From: Murimonas intestini
GTDB taxonomy: Bacteria; Bacillota; Clostridia; Lachnospirales; Lachnospiraceae
DNA: 64,000 bases
Assembly: GCF_024622195.1 (NCBI RefSeq)
Contig: NZ_JANKBI010000003.1
Location: 124,001 to 188,000, forward strand
Direction: 5' to 3'
Each line of letters begins with the position of its first letter. Position 1 is the stretch's first letter. A program made the translations under genes and the position numbers. Of the stretch, positions 52,242 through 62,400 are shown piece after piece. The notes below the pieces were generated by a model. That model saw only the letters and a list, made by a program, of their open reading frames with translations. It was not told the DNA's origin and made no database searches.

Positions 52242-53777
52242 GTGATTACAACTATTATTATAATTGCAGCTGCTGTTTTAATTTTGGCAGTGCTGATTTT
52301 TTTTATTGTTTGGAAAGTCCGGAGTCACCGCTTCCGTCCAAATCCCGATAAGTGCAGGCAAAAGGAAGAACTGGACGCTGACATTGAAGAGGCAGGATTT
52401 GCATATGAGATAAACGGGGACTACTTTTATTCTCTGATGAACTGCTGGCAGCGCCAGGTGGGATACTGCCGCCTCTATGATGAGGGAGCGCCATTGTTTA
52501 ACATGATTTTTGACTGTGAACCTGTTACATTTTCTTATGCAGGCAAAAGGTGGCTGATCGAGCTGTGGAAGGGACAGTACGGCATTACAACAGGCGCAGA
52601 GATCGGTGTGTATAATACAGAACGCGAGGATATAGACACCGATAAATTTAAAGGAACCTTTTATGAGAATATCACCAATGATGAAATGCTTAAATTGTCA
52701 TATATCCTGAGGAAAAACGGCAGGGTGATCCTGCGCCGCAAAGCTCTGCACTGGTGGCTTACAGGTTTTAAACTTGGAGAATTTTCAAAGCCTGAGTCAC
52801 TTACTATGGATGCAAAGATCACCTTCCGGGACAGGGAGATGAGGGATGCATTTGTCAAAAGTCTGACGGATCTTGGCTATGTCAGAAAAGAATATTCTGT
52901 AAGGGGAAAGACTGTATCGGTTCATTTTACGACACCTCGTTCGCCGCAGACACTCTCAAGAAATAAAGTCCAGGAGACGCTTGTTCAGCAGACAAACAGC
53001 AATAACTGCAAGCTATACGAATTTGCGACCGGAAAATACAGCGATACACTTGATAAGCTGGAATACGCAAAGGCTATGGCACCGGAAATATATGACCTAT
53101 TTACGAAGTCACTCTATGCCAAAGGTTTATATGGCGCATTCGAGTGGATAAAAGACTGGCTGGAAGGACGTCACCCAAATCCGGGGCCCGGCCCGAAACC
53201 GCCTAGGCCGCCAAAACCGCCATGCCATCCGGAACCGCCATGCCGCCCGGAACCGCCGTGTCATCCTGAGCCGCCATGCCGTCCGGAACCGCCGTGTCAT
53301 CCTGAGCCGCCATGCCGCCCGGAACCGCCGTGTTGTTCTGAGCCGCCGTGTCATCCTGAGCGTCCGTGTTGTCCGTGTCCGCAGGAGCCGTCATGTGAGC
53401 CATGCCACCCGAACCAGACGTGTTCCCCATGCCATCCTGATGCAAGATGTCGTCCGAACACAGAATGCCGCCCGAATACAGAATGTCATACGAGTACGGG
53501 ATGCCGCCCTGATTCAATGTGCCGTCCCTGTTCTCCCGGAGCATCACGGTCAGCATGTCAGCCAGGACAGTCATGCAATGGGTTCAGGCAAAATTCATCT
53601 GACTGCTGCGATCATGACAGGCAGGACGATATGCAGAGTAATTATTATGCAAGTGATAACTGGGAAGATGATTCAGATGGAAGGATCAGAAAACAGGATG
53701 ACATGGACTTAGCTGATGAGCCAGGGGTTAAAAGCTGCCCGGCAAAAAAGGCAGAGACAAGTGAAGCGGAGAGGTAA
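52242..53777 (+). CDS. DUF4474 membrane protein with Cys/Pro-rich repeat tail
   Basis: A 511-residue protein in three parts. An N-terminal membrane helix (about 2-24); a DUF4474 domain (about 45-150, GFAYEINGDYFYSLMNCWQR, VTFSYAGKRWLIELWKGQYG) followed by a further folded region to about 310 (SRNKVQETLVQQTNSNNCKLYEF); then from about residue 325 a tail of CHPEPP/CRPEPP hexapeptides running into irregular cysteine-rich sequence with about 26 Cys in 130 residues, ending in an acidic stretch. DUF4474 has no known function. The GTG start has only a weak GGG ribosome-binding site. The gene ends five bases before a phosphoesterase gene. Confidence 0.8.
   Translation: MITTIIIIAAAVLILAVLIFFIVWKVRSHRFRPNPDKCRQKEELDADIEEAGFAYEINGDYFYSLMNCWQRQVGYCRLYDEGAPLFNMIFDCEPVTFSYAGKRWLIELWKGQYGITTGAEIGVYNTEREDIDTDKFKGTFYENITNDEMLKLSYILRKNGRVILRRKALHWWLTGFKLGEFSKPESLTMDAKITFRDREMRDAFVKSLTDLGYVRKEYSVRGKTVSVHFTTPRSPQTLSRNKVQETLVQQTNSNNCKLYEFATGKYSDTLDKLEYAKAMAPEIYDLFTKSLYAKGLYGAFEWIKDWLEGRHPNPGPGPKPPRPPKPPCHPEPPCRPEPPCHPEPPCRPEPPCHPEPPCRPEPPCCSEPPCHPERPCCPCPQEPSCEPCHPNQTCSPCHPDARCRPNTECRPNTECHTSTGCRPDSMCRPCSPGASRSACQPGQSCNGFRQNSSDCCDHDRQDDMQSNYYASDNWEDDSDGRIRKQDDMDLADEPGVKSCPAKKAETSEAER
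53222..53391 (+). repeat. Tandem 18/36-bp repeats coding Cys-X-Pro-Glu-Pro-Pro
   Basis: About eight 18-bp units, alternating His and Arg after Cys, so that the true period is 36 bp. The later units drift. They lie in the cysteine-rich tail of the DUF4474 protein. Confidence 0.9.
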
Positions 53778-53782
53778 GTTCC

Positions 53783-54700
53783 ATGGAGATCGCATCAGTA
53801 AAGAAAAGGCTTGATGAGGTATATGAGAATGCACAGGTTATTCCATTTGATTCAGATTCCAGACTGGTCATCATGAGCGACTGCCACCGGGGACAGGGGA
53901 ACGCAGGGGATAATTTTCTGGCTAACCAGACTGTTTGTTTTGGGGCGCTGGAATATTATTTTCAAAATGGATTCACTTATATCGAAGCAGGAGATGGTGA
54001 TGAACTGTGGGAAAACAGACGGCTGAAGCCTATTGTAGAGGTTCACAGTGATATTTTCTGGATGCTGTCAAGGTTCTATAAACAGAAACGTCTTTATATG
54101 CTCTATGGGAACCATGACATTATAAAGCGCCGCAAGGATTATATGAGCCGTCACTGCGACACATACTACTGTGATTCTTCCCACTGCGATATACCTCTGC
54201 TGCCCGGTATTTCAGTAGCCGAAGGAATGATACTCAAAAACAGCGGGGCTTCAGAAGAGATATTTCTGGTACACGGGCATCAGGGAGATCTCTTAAATGA
54301 TACACTCTGGCCCCTGGCCAGATTTTTGGTGAGGTATGTGTGGCGTCATCTGGAACTGCTGGGATTTCTGGATCCCACGGGAGCGGGGCGCCCAAGAAAA
54401 GCAAAAGAGCATATTGAGAAAAAACTGGCTTCCTATGCAAAGGAGAGGCAGCATGTATTGATTGCGGGACATACCCACAGGCCGGTATTTTCAGAGCCGG
54501 AAGAAGGGTGTTATTTCAATACAGGAAGCTGTGTCCATCCACGCTGTATCACATGTATAGAAATAGAGCGCAATAATATCATGCTTGTTAAGTGGTCGGT
54601 GCGGCCGAGAGAGGACAGAAGCCTTTTCGTAGAGCGTGAGGTTCTTGAGGGGCCTGTTTCCCTGTCAAAATATGCCTGCCGGAAAGATAATGACAATTAA
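53783..54700 (+). CDS. Metallophosphoesterase (LpxH-like)
   Basis: A 305-residue phosphoesterase with the two-metal motifs of the calcineurin family: IMSDCHRGQG (Cys in place of the usual Leu between Asp and His), EAGDGDELWE, YGNHD, a His in VHGHQGD and IAGHTHRPVF. The D.W pattern after GDGDE resembles UDP-2,3-diacylglucosamine hydrolase LpxH, yet a Gram-positive host has no lipid A, so the substrate is different. Overlap-free spacing of five bases after the DUF4474 gene suggests they form one operon. Confidence 0.87.
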   Translation: MEIASVKKRLDEVYENAQVIPFDSDSRLVIMSDCHRGQGNAGDNFLANQTVCFGALEYYFQNGFTYIEAGDGDELWENRRLKPIVEVHSDIFWMLSRFYKQKRLYMLYGNHDIIKRRKDYMSRHCDTYYCDSSHCDIPLLPGISVAEGMILKNSGASEEIFLVHGHQGDLLNDTLWPLARFLVRYVWRHLELLGFLDPTGAGRPRKAKEHIEKKLASYAKERQHVLIAGHTHRPVFSEPEEGCYFNTGSCVHPRCITCIEIERNNIMLVKWSVRPREDRSLFVEREVLEGPVSLSKYACRKDNDN

Positions 54701-54712
54701 ATAAATAGAAAG

Positions 54713-54762
54713 CAGCAGCCATCAGGCATCATGATAAAGTCATGACAGCCTGATGGCTGCCG
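54713..54762. terminator. Bidirectional hairpin between convergent genes
   Basis: GCAGCCATCAGGC (54715-54727) and GCCTGATGGCTGC (54748-54760) form a 13-bp stem with an inner CATGA..TCATG extension. No strong T-run on either side. Confidence 0.7.
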
Positions 54763-54804
54763 CAGAATGTGCGGTAAATGCACAGAGCTGATAAATAGTT
54801 ATTG

Positions 54805-55500
54805 TTATTCTGCTTTTGCCGGTAAAACGGATGTATCTTTTGGCTCTTCAGTTTTATGCTGGGTTTTCTCCCAGGACTGATTTTCATCCTGCACGATTTT
54901 TTCTATATTCTGAACCAGGAGCCTGTCATTGTCCATATTTCCGAGGGGAACCCTCTCCCATTTCTTATATGGTTCCAGCCCTGCCAGATAAAGCATGGTC
55001 TCCCGCTTTAACTTTTCTGCGCTGCTTCTGTAGCGTACCCAGTTTTCCTGACTCCGGGACAGGGTAAGCCATGCAGAAATCAGGCACACCAGCCCTGACA
55101 AGACGGAGATACATACAGGCAGCCAGGAATATTTTTCCGGCCGTATGGCATTGATTGTATTTATCACTGTCACAATAAGCGGGATAGTAGTAGTGGCTAT
55201 AGAGCAAACATAATAATTGCGTTTGGAGGCTGTAGCTTTTTTTACATACCACTCCATTAATACTTTAATACGCAGGTAAATAGGAGAGGTTTCACCAGAG
55301 CTGTCAGTACTGTTTTGATGAACATCTGCTTCAGCCAAGCCGCCTGATTCGGATTCTTTTTTCTGCCTCCGTACAGGATCATCATTCCACCTTTTATTTG
55401 TGTGGGCGCTCTGACGGTCGATCATCTCTACGATCTGGTCGATATAATCCATTTCCTGCTGCAGAAGAGTTCCTCCTGTTTTTTTCTTTGGTTCTTCCAT
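54805..55500 (-). CDS. DUF4231 (SLATT-like) two-helix membrane protein
   Basis: A 231-residue protein: a charged N-terminal part with helices, two membrane helices close together (YVCSIATTTIPLIVTVINTI near residue 100 and WLPVCISVLSGLVCLISAWL near 128), then a helical part LSRSQENWVRYRSSAEKLKRE. This is the DUF4231 pattern, a member of the SLATT superfamily, which is thought to make pores in some nucleotide-signalled defence systems. No nucleotide cyclase or SLOG gene is adjacent, so a defence role is only a possibility. ATG 55500 is chosen, seven bases after GGGAGG. Confidence 0.8.
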   Translation of the reverse strand: MEEPKKKTGGTLLQQEMDYIDQIVEMIDRQSAHTNKRWNDDPVRRQKKESESGGLAEADVHQNSTDSSGETSPIYLRIKVLMEWYVKKATASKRNYYVCSIATTTIPLIVTVINTINAIRPEKYSWLPVCISVLSGLVCLISAWLTLSRSQENWVRYRSSAEKLKRETMLYLAGLEPYKKWERVPLGNMDNDRLLVQNIEKIVQDENQSWEKTQHKTEEPKDTSVLPAKAE

Positions 55501-55647
55501 ACCCATTCCTCCCGTTCGTAAAAATTTATTATATGGTAAAAATTTCCTCTCTAACTTTACTTTACAATCTTAAAGATTCATTGTCAATAGTATGTTATCT
55601 GCAGCAACCTTAAGGAATTAATCAGGAATCTTTTAAGGAATTATTTA

Positions 55648-55676
55648 TTTACAATAAAAGAAGATTCCATTATAAT
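55648..55676 (+). promoter_or_regulatory. Promoter of the small export protein
   Basis: TTTACA-17-TATAAT, about 50 bases before the gene. Confidence 0.75.
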
Positions 55677-55727
55677 GGGAGAGTATGCAGAAGCAGACTA
55701 TAATTAAGAATGAATGGAGAAATAGAC

Positions 55728-56207
55728 GTGCTCACTAAATATCTGTATGTATTTTTAATCTCAATGATCCCCCTGATAGAGCTCAGGGGAGCGATACCTG
55801 TATCACAGGTCATGGGACTTCCGCTGGTGCAGTCCTACATAATTTCTATCATCGGAAATATGCTGCCTGTTCCGATCATCTTCTTTTTTGCCAGGAAGGT
55901 ACTGGAGTGGGGAGCTGACAAGCCCGGGGTTGGAAAGTTTTTTACCTTCTGCCTTGAGAAAGGACATAAGGGCGGGCAGAAACTGAAAGAGAAAGCAGGA
56001 AAAGGTTTATTCTGGGCGCTTTTATTGTTTGTGGGAATCCCTCTGCCGGGAACAGGGGCATGGACGGGCACACTGGCTGCCAGCCTGCTGGATATGGATT
56101 TTAAGACAAGCGTGATTGCAGTCATGGGAGGCGTACTGCTGGCAGGCGTCATTATGGGAGCGGCCAGCGCCGGACTGTTTGGAGCTCTTGGAAGTATTTT
56201 TGCATAG
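55728..56207 (+). CDS. Small multidrug export protein (COG2426)
   Basis: A 159-residue membrane protein with three or four helices and the family motifs LISMIPLIELRGAIP and LFVGIPLPGTGAWTGTLAA. The protein family is labelled small multidrug exporter, though its transport role is weakly documented. GTG 55728 is chosen, eight bases after GGAG; the ATG at 55710 lacks a ribosome-binding site. Followed by a terminator shared with the convergent regulator gene. Confidence 0.87.
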   Translation: MLTKYLYVFLISMIPLIELRGAIPVSQVMGLPLVQSYIISIIGNMLPVPIIFFFARKVLEWGADKPGVGKFFTFCLEKGHKGGQKLKEKAGKGLFWALLLFVGIPLPGTGAWTGTLAASLLDMDFKTSVIAVMGGVLLAGVIMGAASAGLFGALGSIFA

Positions 56208-56221
56208 ATATAGAATTAAAC

Positions 56222-56266
56222 GAGCGTCATACTGTCAGTTAAACAGTATGGCGCTCATTTGATTTT
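56222..56266. terminator. Bidirectional terminator
   Basis: GAGCGTCATACTGT and ACAGTATGGCGCTC form a 14-bp stem (one G-T pair), then ATTTGATTTT, between convergent genes. Confidence 0.8.
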
Positions 56267-56295
56267 ATAGGAAACTTAAGTTGTGAATAGTGACC

Positions 56296-57489
56296 TTAAG
56301 CCTGTTCACTGCGCAGTTTTTCCCTGTACTGAGTGATGGTGCAGTTATAATATTTTTTAAAACTGAGGCTGAAATACTGAGGATTCTTGTAGCCTGTGGC
56401 GGCCGCTATCTCATAGTTTTTCAGATCTGTATTCACGATCATTTCAGCAGCTTTTTCCATACGGATCTTGATCAGATAATCATAGAGATTTGTATCAAAC
56501 TGCTTTTTAAAGATACTTGTGAGGTAACAGTGGTTAACATGAAAATGTGCAGCTATCTGCTGAAGAGACAGGTCACAGTCCCCGTAGTTCTGTTCTATAT
56601 AATGGCGGACAGACAGGAGCAGATTGTTCAGGTTTGAGTTCATATCCTGAAGGGCGGCCTGGTAAGAGCCGTAAAGCCCATAAAAATTATTCATGATACT
56701 CCCATGGTAGAAGGCAGCCACCTCATATCCGAGGACACCCTGGATATAGGACGTGATTTCTGCTTCAAGCAGGGAAAGCTGGCTATAAAGGCTGGAGGGT
56801 TCCAGGGAATCATTGTTTGTATATATCATAAATATCTGCAGGTTGTCCATGCAGAAGAAAAAACTGCCTTTATACCGGGCGGTCAGCTGGGTGCAGTATG
56901 CTTCCAGACTGGCATGGATGGCGTCGTAAGAGGAGGGCTCACCATAGCGCATCTCAATAAAACATGCGATACCCAGGCCATTTGTCAGATTGATATCGAA
57001 CGCTTTGAAAAAGGAATCATCCATCTGCTGAAATTGTTCCTGCATGAGCCTGGATATGTAGTTGCGTTTGATCTGCGGATATTTTTCATTGAGTATATAA
57101 TTGACATTCTGTTCTTTTTTATAAAGCTCTTCCGCTTTTTTCAGGGCCGCTGTCAGCTGGTCATTATCAAACGGTTTAGTCAGATAATCCACTGCATTCA
57201 GTTTCAGGACCTGCTGGGCGTATTCAAAGTCCTTATAGCCTGAAAGAAAAACAAATTTCAGGTTCGGATAGTAATCCATGGCAATAGACGCCATCTCTAT
57301 GCCTGTCATGCCCGGCATCTTAATATCAGTCAGAATGATATCAGGCTCATGATTCTTCAGATAATCCAGGGCTTCCATAGCATCCCTGGCTGTATACATG
57401 AGTTCCCAGCCATACGTCTCCCAGGGAATACGTCCCGGGAGTGTTCTGCGGATAATAGCGTCATCATCCACAAATAGTATTTTTGTCAT
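56296..57489 (-). CDS. AraC-type response regulator (YesN-like)
   Basis: A 397-residue regulator: receiver domain KILFVDDDAIIRRTLPGRIP with phospho-Asp55 in IILTDIKMPG and Lys in YLTKPFDNDQ; a middle region; and a C-terminal AraC double helix-turn-helix (about 300-397: CDLSLQQIAAHFHVNHCYLTSIFKK, NYEIAAATGYKNPQYFSLSFKKYY). Its 5' end overlaps the kinase gene by 26 bases. ATG 57489 fits the GGAGGG site. It most likely activates the divergent glycosidase genes in response to pectin sugars. Confidence 0.93.
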   Translation of the reverse strand: MTKILFVDDDAIIRRTLPGRIPWETYGWELMYTARDAMEALDYLKNHEPDIILTDIKMPGMTGIEMASIAMDYYPNLKFVFLSGYKDFEYAQQVLKLNAVDYLTKPFDNDQLTAALKKAEELYKKEQNVNYILNEKYPQIKRNYISRLMQEQFQQMDDSFFKAFDINLTNGLGIACFIEMRYGEPSSYDAIHASLEAYCTQLTARYKGSFFFCMDNLQIFMIYTNNDSLEPSSLYSQLSLLEAEITSYIQGVLGYEVAAFYHGSIMNNFYGLYGSYQAALQDMNSNLNNLLLSVRHYIEQNYGDCDLSLQQIAAHFHVNHCYLTSIFKKQFDTNLYDYLIKIRMEKAAEMIVNTDLKNYEIAAATGYKNPQYFSLSFKKYYNCTITQYREKLRSEQA

Positions 57490-59299
57490 TATCTCTTCCC
57501 TCCTCATAAGGAATCGTTATTGTAACAGAAGTCCCGCAGTCCGGCTCGGTTTCTACAGAGAGCCTGTAGTCTGTGCCATAGGCAAGCTGTATACGGTCCT
57601 GGATATTTTTTATGCCGTATACACCGAGAGATGCATCAGAATAGTCGCATATGGGGGCTTCTAAGGATCGTTCTATTTTTTCAAGCACATCTTCTGATAT
57701 TCCGCAGCCATTATCTTTTACTGTGAGATGTATCACATTTCCATCTCTTTTTACATTCAGCCGGATAGTGCCATCGAGCCTGCAGGGGCGTATTCCGTGG
57801 TAAACAGCATTTTCTATGAGCGGCTGGAGTATCATGCGCAGCGTCAGGCAGTTTTCCAGTTCTTCGGGAAGACTGATCTCAAACTGGAAGTCTTCAAACC
57901 TGGTTTTTAATATGGCCAGATACATGGAACTGTGGAGAAGCTCATCTTTTAATGTAATAAATGATCTTCCCTTGCTCACTCCAATCCTGTAAAAGACAGC
58001 CAGCTGGTCCAGCATTTCCTCAGCCTTTTCATTTTCCCGGGCATGACAGAGCTCACGGATGCAGTCCAGGGTATTATACAGAAAATGTGGATTGATCTGG
58101 GCAAACAAGAACTGCAGCTGGGTCACCTGTTTTGCCTTCATTTCTTTTTCCATAGAAAGGGTCAGGGCACGGATACGGTTCAGCATGGCGTTGATCTCCT
58201 CGCCGATATATACGATCTCCCGGCTGCCATATGCTTTTATGGGAAGCTTAGTGTCAGCGCTTGTGATTTTCTTCATTTGCTCCACAAGGCTGACCACCGG
58301 GTGGGAGAATACTTTAGGCATAAAAAGATACAAAGCTATGAAGATGGAGACTGCGCCCAGCGCCAGGATCAGCAGCAGAGTGGAGAAATCTCTGTAATCT
58401 GTAAACATTTCATCCAGCGGGACGACAGCCAGCAGGCCTGTCCCTTCCAGGAGAAGAGGATTGTAAACTACATAATTGGAACTTGTCATAAAGGCCGTCA
58501 GACTGTCAGAGGAACGGTCAGATATTTTCTCTTTGATCTCATTTATTTCTGTATCCGGAAGTGCTGCAAGCGTGGGGCTGCCCAGGTCTTCCTCATCCGA
58601 GAAGAGCAGTCCGCTGTCCTTGCGCAGGATCGTCAGGCAGCTGTTTGGGGTAACCTTGAAATTGCGGATATGTTCCAGAAAGACCTGGTCATTCAGCCCA
58701 ATAATGAAAAATCCATTTACTTTGCCATCGCCGGATCCCAGAGTCTGGAAGAGGCAGAAATCAGGGGCCCGTCCGGTCGTGATGGGATAAGGATACTGGT
58801 CTGCAGTAAACATCCAGCCCAGACTCTGGCCAAAACTGCTGTAGTCTGAAAAATGAAAATCAGGATACAGAACCTTGTTAGCTTCGGAAACAGAGTTGTA
58901 GTAGTGGATAGAATTGTCAGACAGATACAGGCCGATGGAATCCAGATACAGCTGATTCTGCAGAAGAAAATCTGAGAAGCCGTTGGACAGCTGTAAATAT
59001 TCAGCGGGAGTGAGAGGATCCTCTCCATGTATTAAATTTTGGTTCATAGAGTAAAAACGGTAATCAGTGGTAAGTGAGAGTGACCGTTCATATATGTTGT
59101 GCAGGCTGCCGTCCAGAGAATTTTTTGTCTGCTGGACAAGGGTTTCTATATTTTTCTGGAGCAGTTCACTGTACTTTTTAGTCCCGGAATAATAGAAAAG
59201 GGAGCAGCTGACCAGGATCAGCGCCAGGAAAGGCAGAAGAAGCAGGGTCAGGGAAGTACGCAGTGAGAACCGGGAAAACCGGCTGTATGTCTGTTTCAT
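57464..59299 (-). CDS. Sensor histidine kinase (YesM-like)
   Basis: A 611-residue kinase: membrane helix at about 13-35, a large outside dCache-type sensor (40-305), second helix (about 305-327, LLILALGAVSIFIALYLFMP), HAMP region, the His_kinase motif QFLFAQINPHFLYNTLDCIR (His near residue 405) and a HATPase domain with LRMILQPLIENAVYHGI and GCGISEDVLEK. This class usually senses oligosaccharides at the cell surface. It forms an operon with the YesN-like regulator and has a clear promoter at 59353-59381. Confidence 0.94.
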   Translation of the reverse strand: MKQTYSRFSRFSLRTSLTLLLLPFLALILVSCSLFYYSGTKKYSELLQKNIETLVQQTKNSLDGSLHNIYERSLSLTTDYRFYSMNQNLIHGEDPLTPAEYLQLSNGFSDFLLQNQLYLDSIGLYLSDNSIHYYNSVSEANKVLYPDFHFSDYSSFGQSLGWMFTADQYPYPITTGRAPDFCLFQTLGSGDGKVNGFFIIGLNDQVFLEHIRNFKVTPNSCLTILRKDSGLLFSDEEDLGSPTLAALPDTEINEIKEKISDRSSDSLTAFMTSSNYVVYNPLLLEGTGLLAVVPLDEMFTDYRDFSTLLLILALGAVSIFIALYLFMPKVFSHPVVSLVEQMKKITSADTKLPIKAYGSREIVYIGEEINAMLNRIRALTLSMEKEMKAKQVTQLQFLFAQINPHFLYNTLDCIRELCHARENEKAEEMLDQLAVFYRIGVSKGRSFITLKDELLHSSMYLAILKTRFEDFQFEISLPEELENCLTLRMILQPLIENAVYHGIRPCRLDGTIRLNVKRDGNVIHLTVKDNGCGISEDVLEKIERSLEAPICDYSDASLGVYGIKNIQDRIQLAYGTDYRLSVETEPDCGTSVTITIPYEEGRDNDKNTICG

Positions 59300-59352
59300 T
59301 TTTAAAATATCTCCAATCGTATGTACAGATATGTGTGCATAAAGTCATATTG

Positions 59353-59381
59353 AATATAACAAAGGCGGCGAAATTTGTCAA
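59353..59381 (-). promoter_or_regulatory. Promoter of the YesM/YesN operon
   Basis: On the minus strand TTGACA-17-TATATT, about 55 bases before the kinase start. Confidence 0.8.
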
Positions 59382-59471
59382 AGATTTTATAATAAAGAGC
59401 CAAACTTATTAAATTTACTTCCATGCGCCCAGGTGGTTAAATGTTAGCAGTAAAAGATTGCGAGGGATATA

Positions 59472-62400
59472 ATGATGGAACGATTAGAAGAAGTTTTAAA
59501 GAACCCTGCAGCCATGTACAGGATTAAACCTTTCTGGTTCTGGAACGGGGACATTACTGAAGAAGGGCTGGATTACCAGATAAGAGAAATGAAGGATAAA
59601 GGTCTGGGCGGATTTTTTATCTGCGCCAGACAGGGGCTGACGGTACCGTATCTGTCCGGCAGATGGTTCGAACTTGTTGAATTTGCGTGCAGAAGGGCAA
59701 AGGAGCTGGGAATGGAGGCCTGGCTGTATGATGAATATCCATACCCCAGCGGAATGAGCGGCGGAGAGGTGCTCAAACTCCATCCTGAAGCAGAGCATAT
59801 GGTGCTTCATCATGAGAGAATCCATGCAGAGGAGGGCGGCCGCATCCGCCGTGAGTTAGGCTGGGGGGAGGTGCTGTACGCAGGCGCGTTTTTGCTCAGG
59901 GAGGACGGAAGCCGTATCTATGAGAAGAGGCTGGACCTTATGGAGGATATAGGCAGCCTGCAGACCTCTGAGATCTATCAGATCACAGGGCTGACCATGT
60001 ATAATAATAAACGGTTTTTTTCCTATGGCCCCCAGGAGGTTCTGGAAACCTGCCTGCCGGAAGGCAGCTGGGATATAGATATATATATACAGAAACCACT
60101 GGGTGATTTTAAATTCTACGGAGGATTTTTTGACCCGTGCAGCAAAGAAGCAGTCAGAAGCTTTCTGGACACAACCCATGAGAAATACCGGAAAGCTCTG
60201 GGAAAAAATATGTCAGAGAGTGTAATGGGGATTTTCTCAGATGAGGTTGGGATGCTCAGCCCCATACCCTGGTCTAAAAAAGTGATCCAGGCATTCAGGG
60301 ACAGAAAAGGCTACTCACTGACAGAGGTACTTCCGGCCCTCCACGATGAAAACTGGGAGGGAGCCTACCGTATCCGTTATGATCTGTATGATGTGATACA
60401 TCAGATATTTGTGGAGAGCTATCATAAGCAGGTATCAGACTGGTGCGGTGAACACGGAATATCTTACTGTTCGGAGGTACCCTATATGCGTCTCTCCACC
60501 CAGCGTTACAGCCATATACCCGGAGGAGACACGGCCCATGAGAAGGCAGGCAGGGAACTGGAATGGATCTATGATAAATACCTCTGTGCATTCCGTTACA
60601 GTTCTAATGCGGCATCTTCACTGGCGAGGCAGCTGGGAAGAGAGCAGTGTCTGATCGAAAGCTTTCACAGTGTAGGATGGACTATGACCCTGCAGGATGC
60701 CAAATGGATGATAGACAGGCTCTGCAGCAGCGGCATCAACTTCTTTGTCTTCCATGCCTTCTACTATACGATAGATTCGATTACAAAGCATGATGCGCCC
60801 CCATCCCAGTTTTTCCAGAATCCATATTGGAGGCACTACCGCAGCCTTGCGGATTATGTGGGCAGGATAGGAGCTTATACTTCCAATACAAGGGATACAT
60901 GCAGCACGGCAGTGCTGGATCCGGTACCTACTATGTGGGCGCTGTTAGGTGATCCCTTCCAGGGTTTTCCATACAGGGGGGAGTCTGAGCCGGAGAGAAA
61001 AAGATGTGATGAGATCAGGGATAACTGGGTCTATACCACAAAGACACTGCTGTTAAACCAGCTGCAGTACAATCATCTGGATTCGGAGATGCTTGCGGAT
61101 TTTGAAGTAAAGGATGGCCGGATTTCCATGGGAAATGCGTCCTACAGCCTGATCGTTGTTCCTCCAGCTTATTTTTATGAGAGAAAAGCACTGCAGAAGC
61201 TCAGAGAATTTGCAGAGTCCGGCGGTTCTGTTATCTTTCTGGGGAATCTGCCGTATATGTCTATTGATGCAGGATATACAGATGAGGAGGCCAGACGGGA
61301 GTGGCAGGAGCTGCTGCTTCAGAATAAGGAAAGAGTGACATTGATTCCGGCCAAAGGCCTTTTGAGTGAAGCACAGATTGAAGAAAGATATATAAGCAGA
61401 GTCAGGGAGATACTGGATGAACCTGTAGAGGTCAGACTGGATAATGACACTATGCGCAGATCCTTTATAACATCTGTGCGCAGGGATATGGACGGCAAGC
61501 TCTGCGTGTCACTGATCAACCAGGGACGGAACAGGGCAGAGGGAGAGCTTGTCAACAGGACGGGGAACAACATGTCTGTTACAGCACTCTCCATGGAGAC
61601 AGGGGATGCCAGGTATATGGGTGAGTGCCGGGAGACATACAGATTCAGCGTTCCCGGGCTTGCAAGCATCTATCTGCGTCTGGAAGAGTGTGAACAGCGG
61701 GATGTGCAGCAGGATGAGCAAGCCGTACTGACCTTGCCGTCAGAACAGGAATTTGAAATAAGTATAGAAGGAAAAAATGTATACAGGCTGGCAGAATTTC
61801 TTGTGACGGCAGATGGAAGGAACTGGTGGGAGACAGAGGCAAAGACACTTATAGAGCAGTGTGCATCGGCGCCGGTGCTGGATGGAAGCCGCTATTCATA
61901 TGAGAGTACATTTGGCACGCCGAAGCAGATACATATTTCCTATCCTGTAGACCTGACATATAAGACAACATTTTATCTGGACGCTGATATCCGTGATATG
62001 GAACTTCTCTGGGACAGAAGGGCAGTTACGGGAGTATACAGAATTTTTGTGAATGGAAGTCCTCTGAGGGAGGAGGATTTTTATCACCGTTTCATCAATG
62101 ACCAGAATAATCAGCTCTGTGATATATCACGTCTCATAAGATCAGGTGAGAATGAAATAAAGATAGAAGTAACAGCCATGTCAGAATCGGACGGGGTGCG
62201 TGACCCGCTCTGTCTGCTGGGAAGCTTCGGAGTGCAGGACCTGCGGCTGACATCAATGCCCCACACTGCCAGGTTTGAGCCTGAATATACAAAGGGATTC
62301 CCATATTACAGCGGACATCTGCATTTTAAGACAAAGGCAGAAATACAGAAAGAAAATCTTCCCGAGGTGTTTCAGCTGCGTTTCGATTTTGAGGACAGAT

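Noticed and set aside
52154..52351. Plus-strand reading after the patatin gene (Tyr/Cys-rich)
   Set aside because: It begins within a terminator-like hairpin and overlaps the DUF4474 start in a different frame.
53222..53391. Regular short repeats considered as a CRISPR array
   Set aside because: Units are 18/36 bp back to back without unique spacers and code for a continuous protein tail.
53127..53574. Minus-strand Arg/Met-rich and Asp/Thr-rich readings over the cysteine repeats
   Set aside because: They mirror the 18-bp repeats of the DUF4474 gene; no ribosome-binding site.
56281..56312. GTGAATAGTGAC near 56290 as a fourth GTTACTG..CAGTAAC palindrome
   Set aside because: Only one arm resembles the family and the partner arm is missing.
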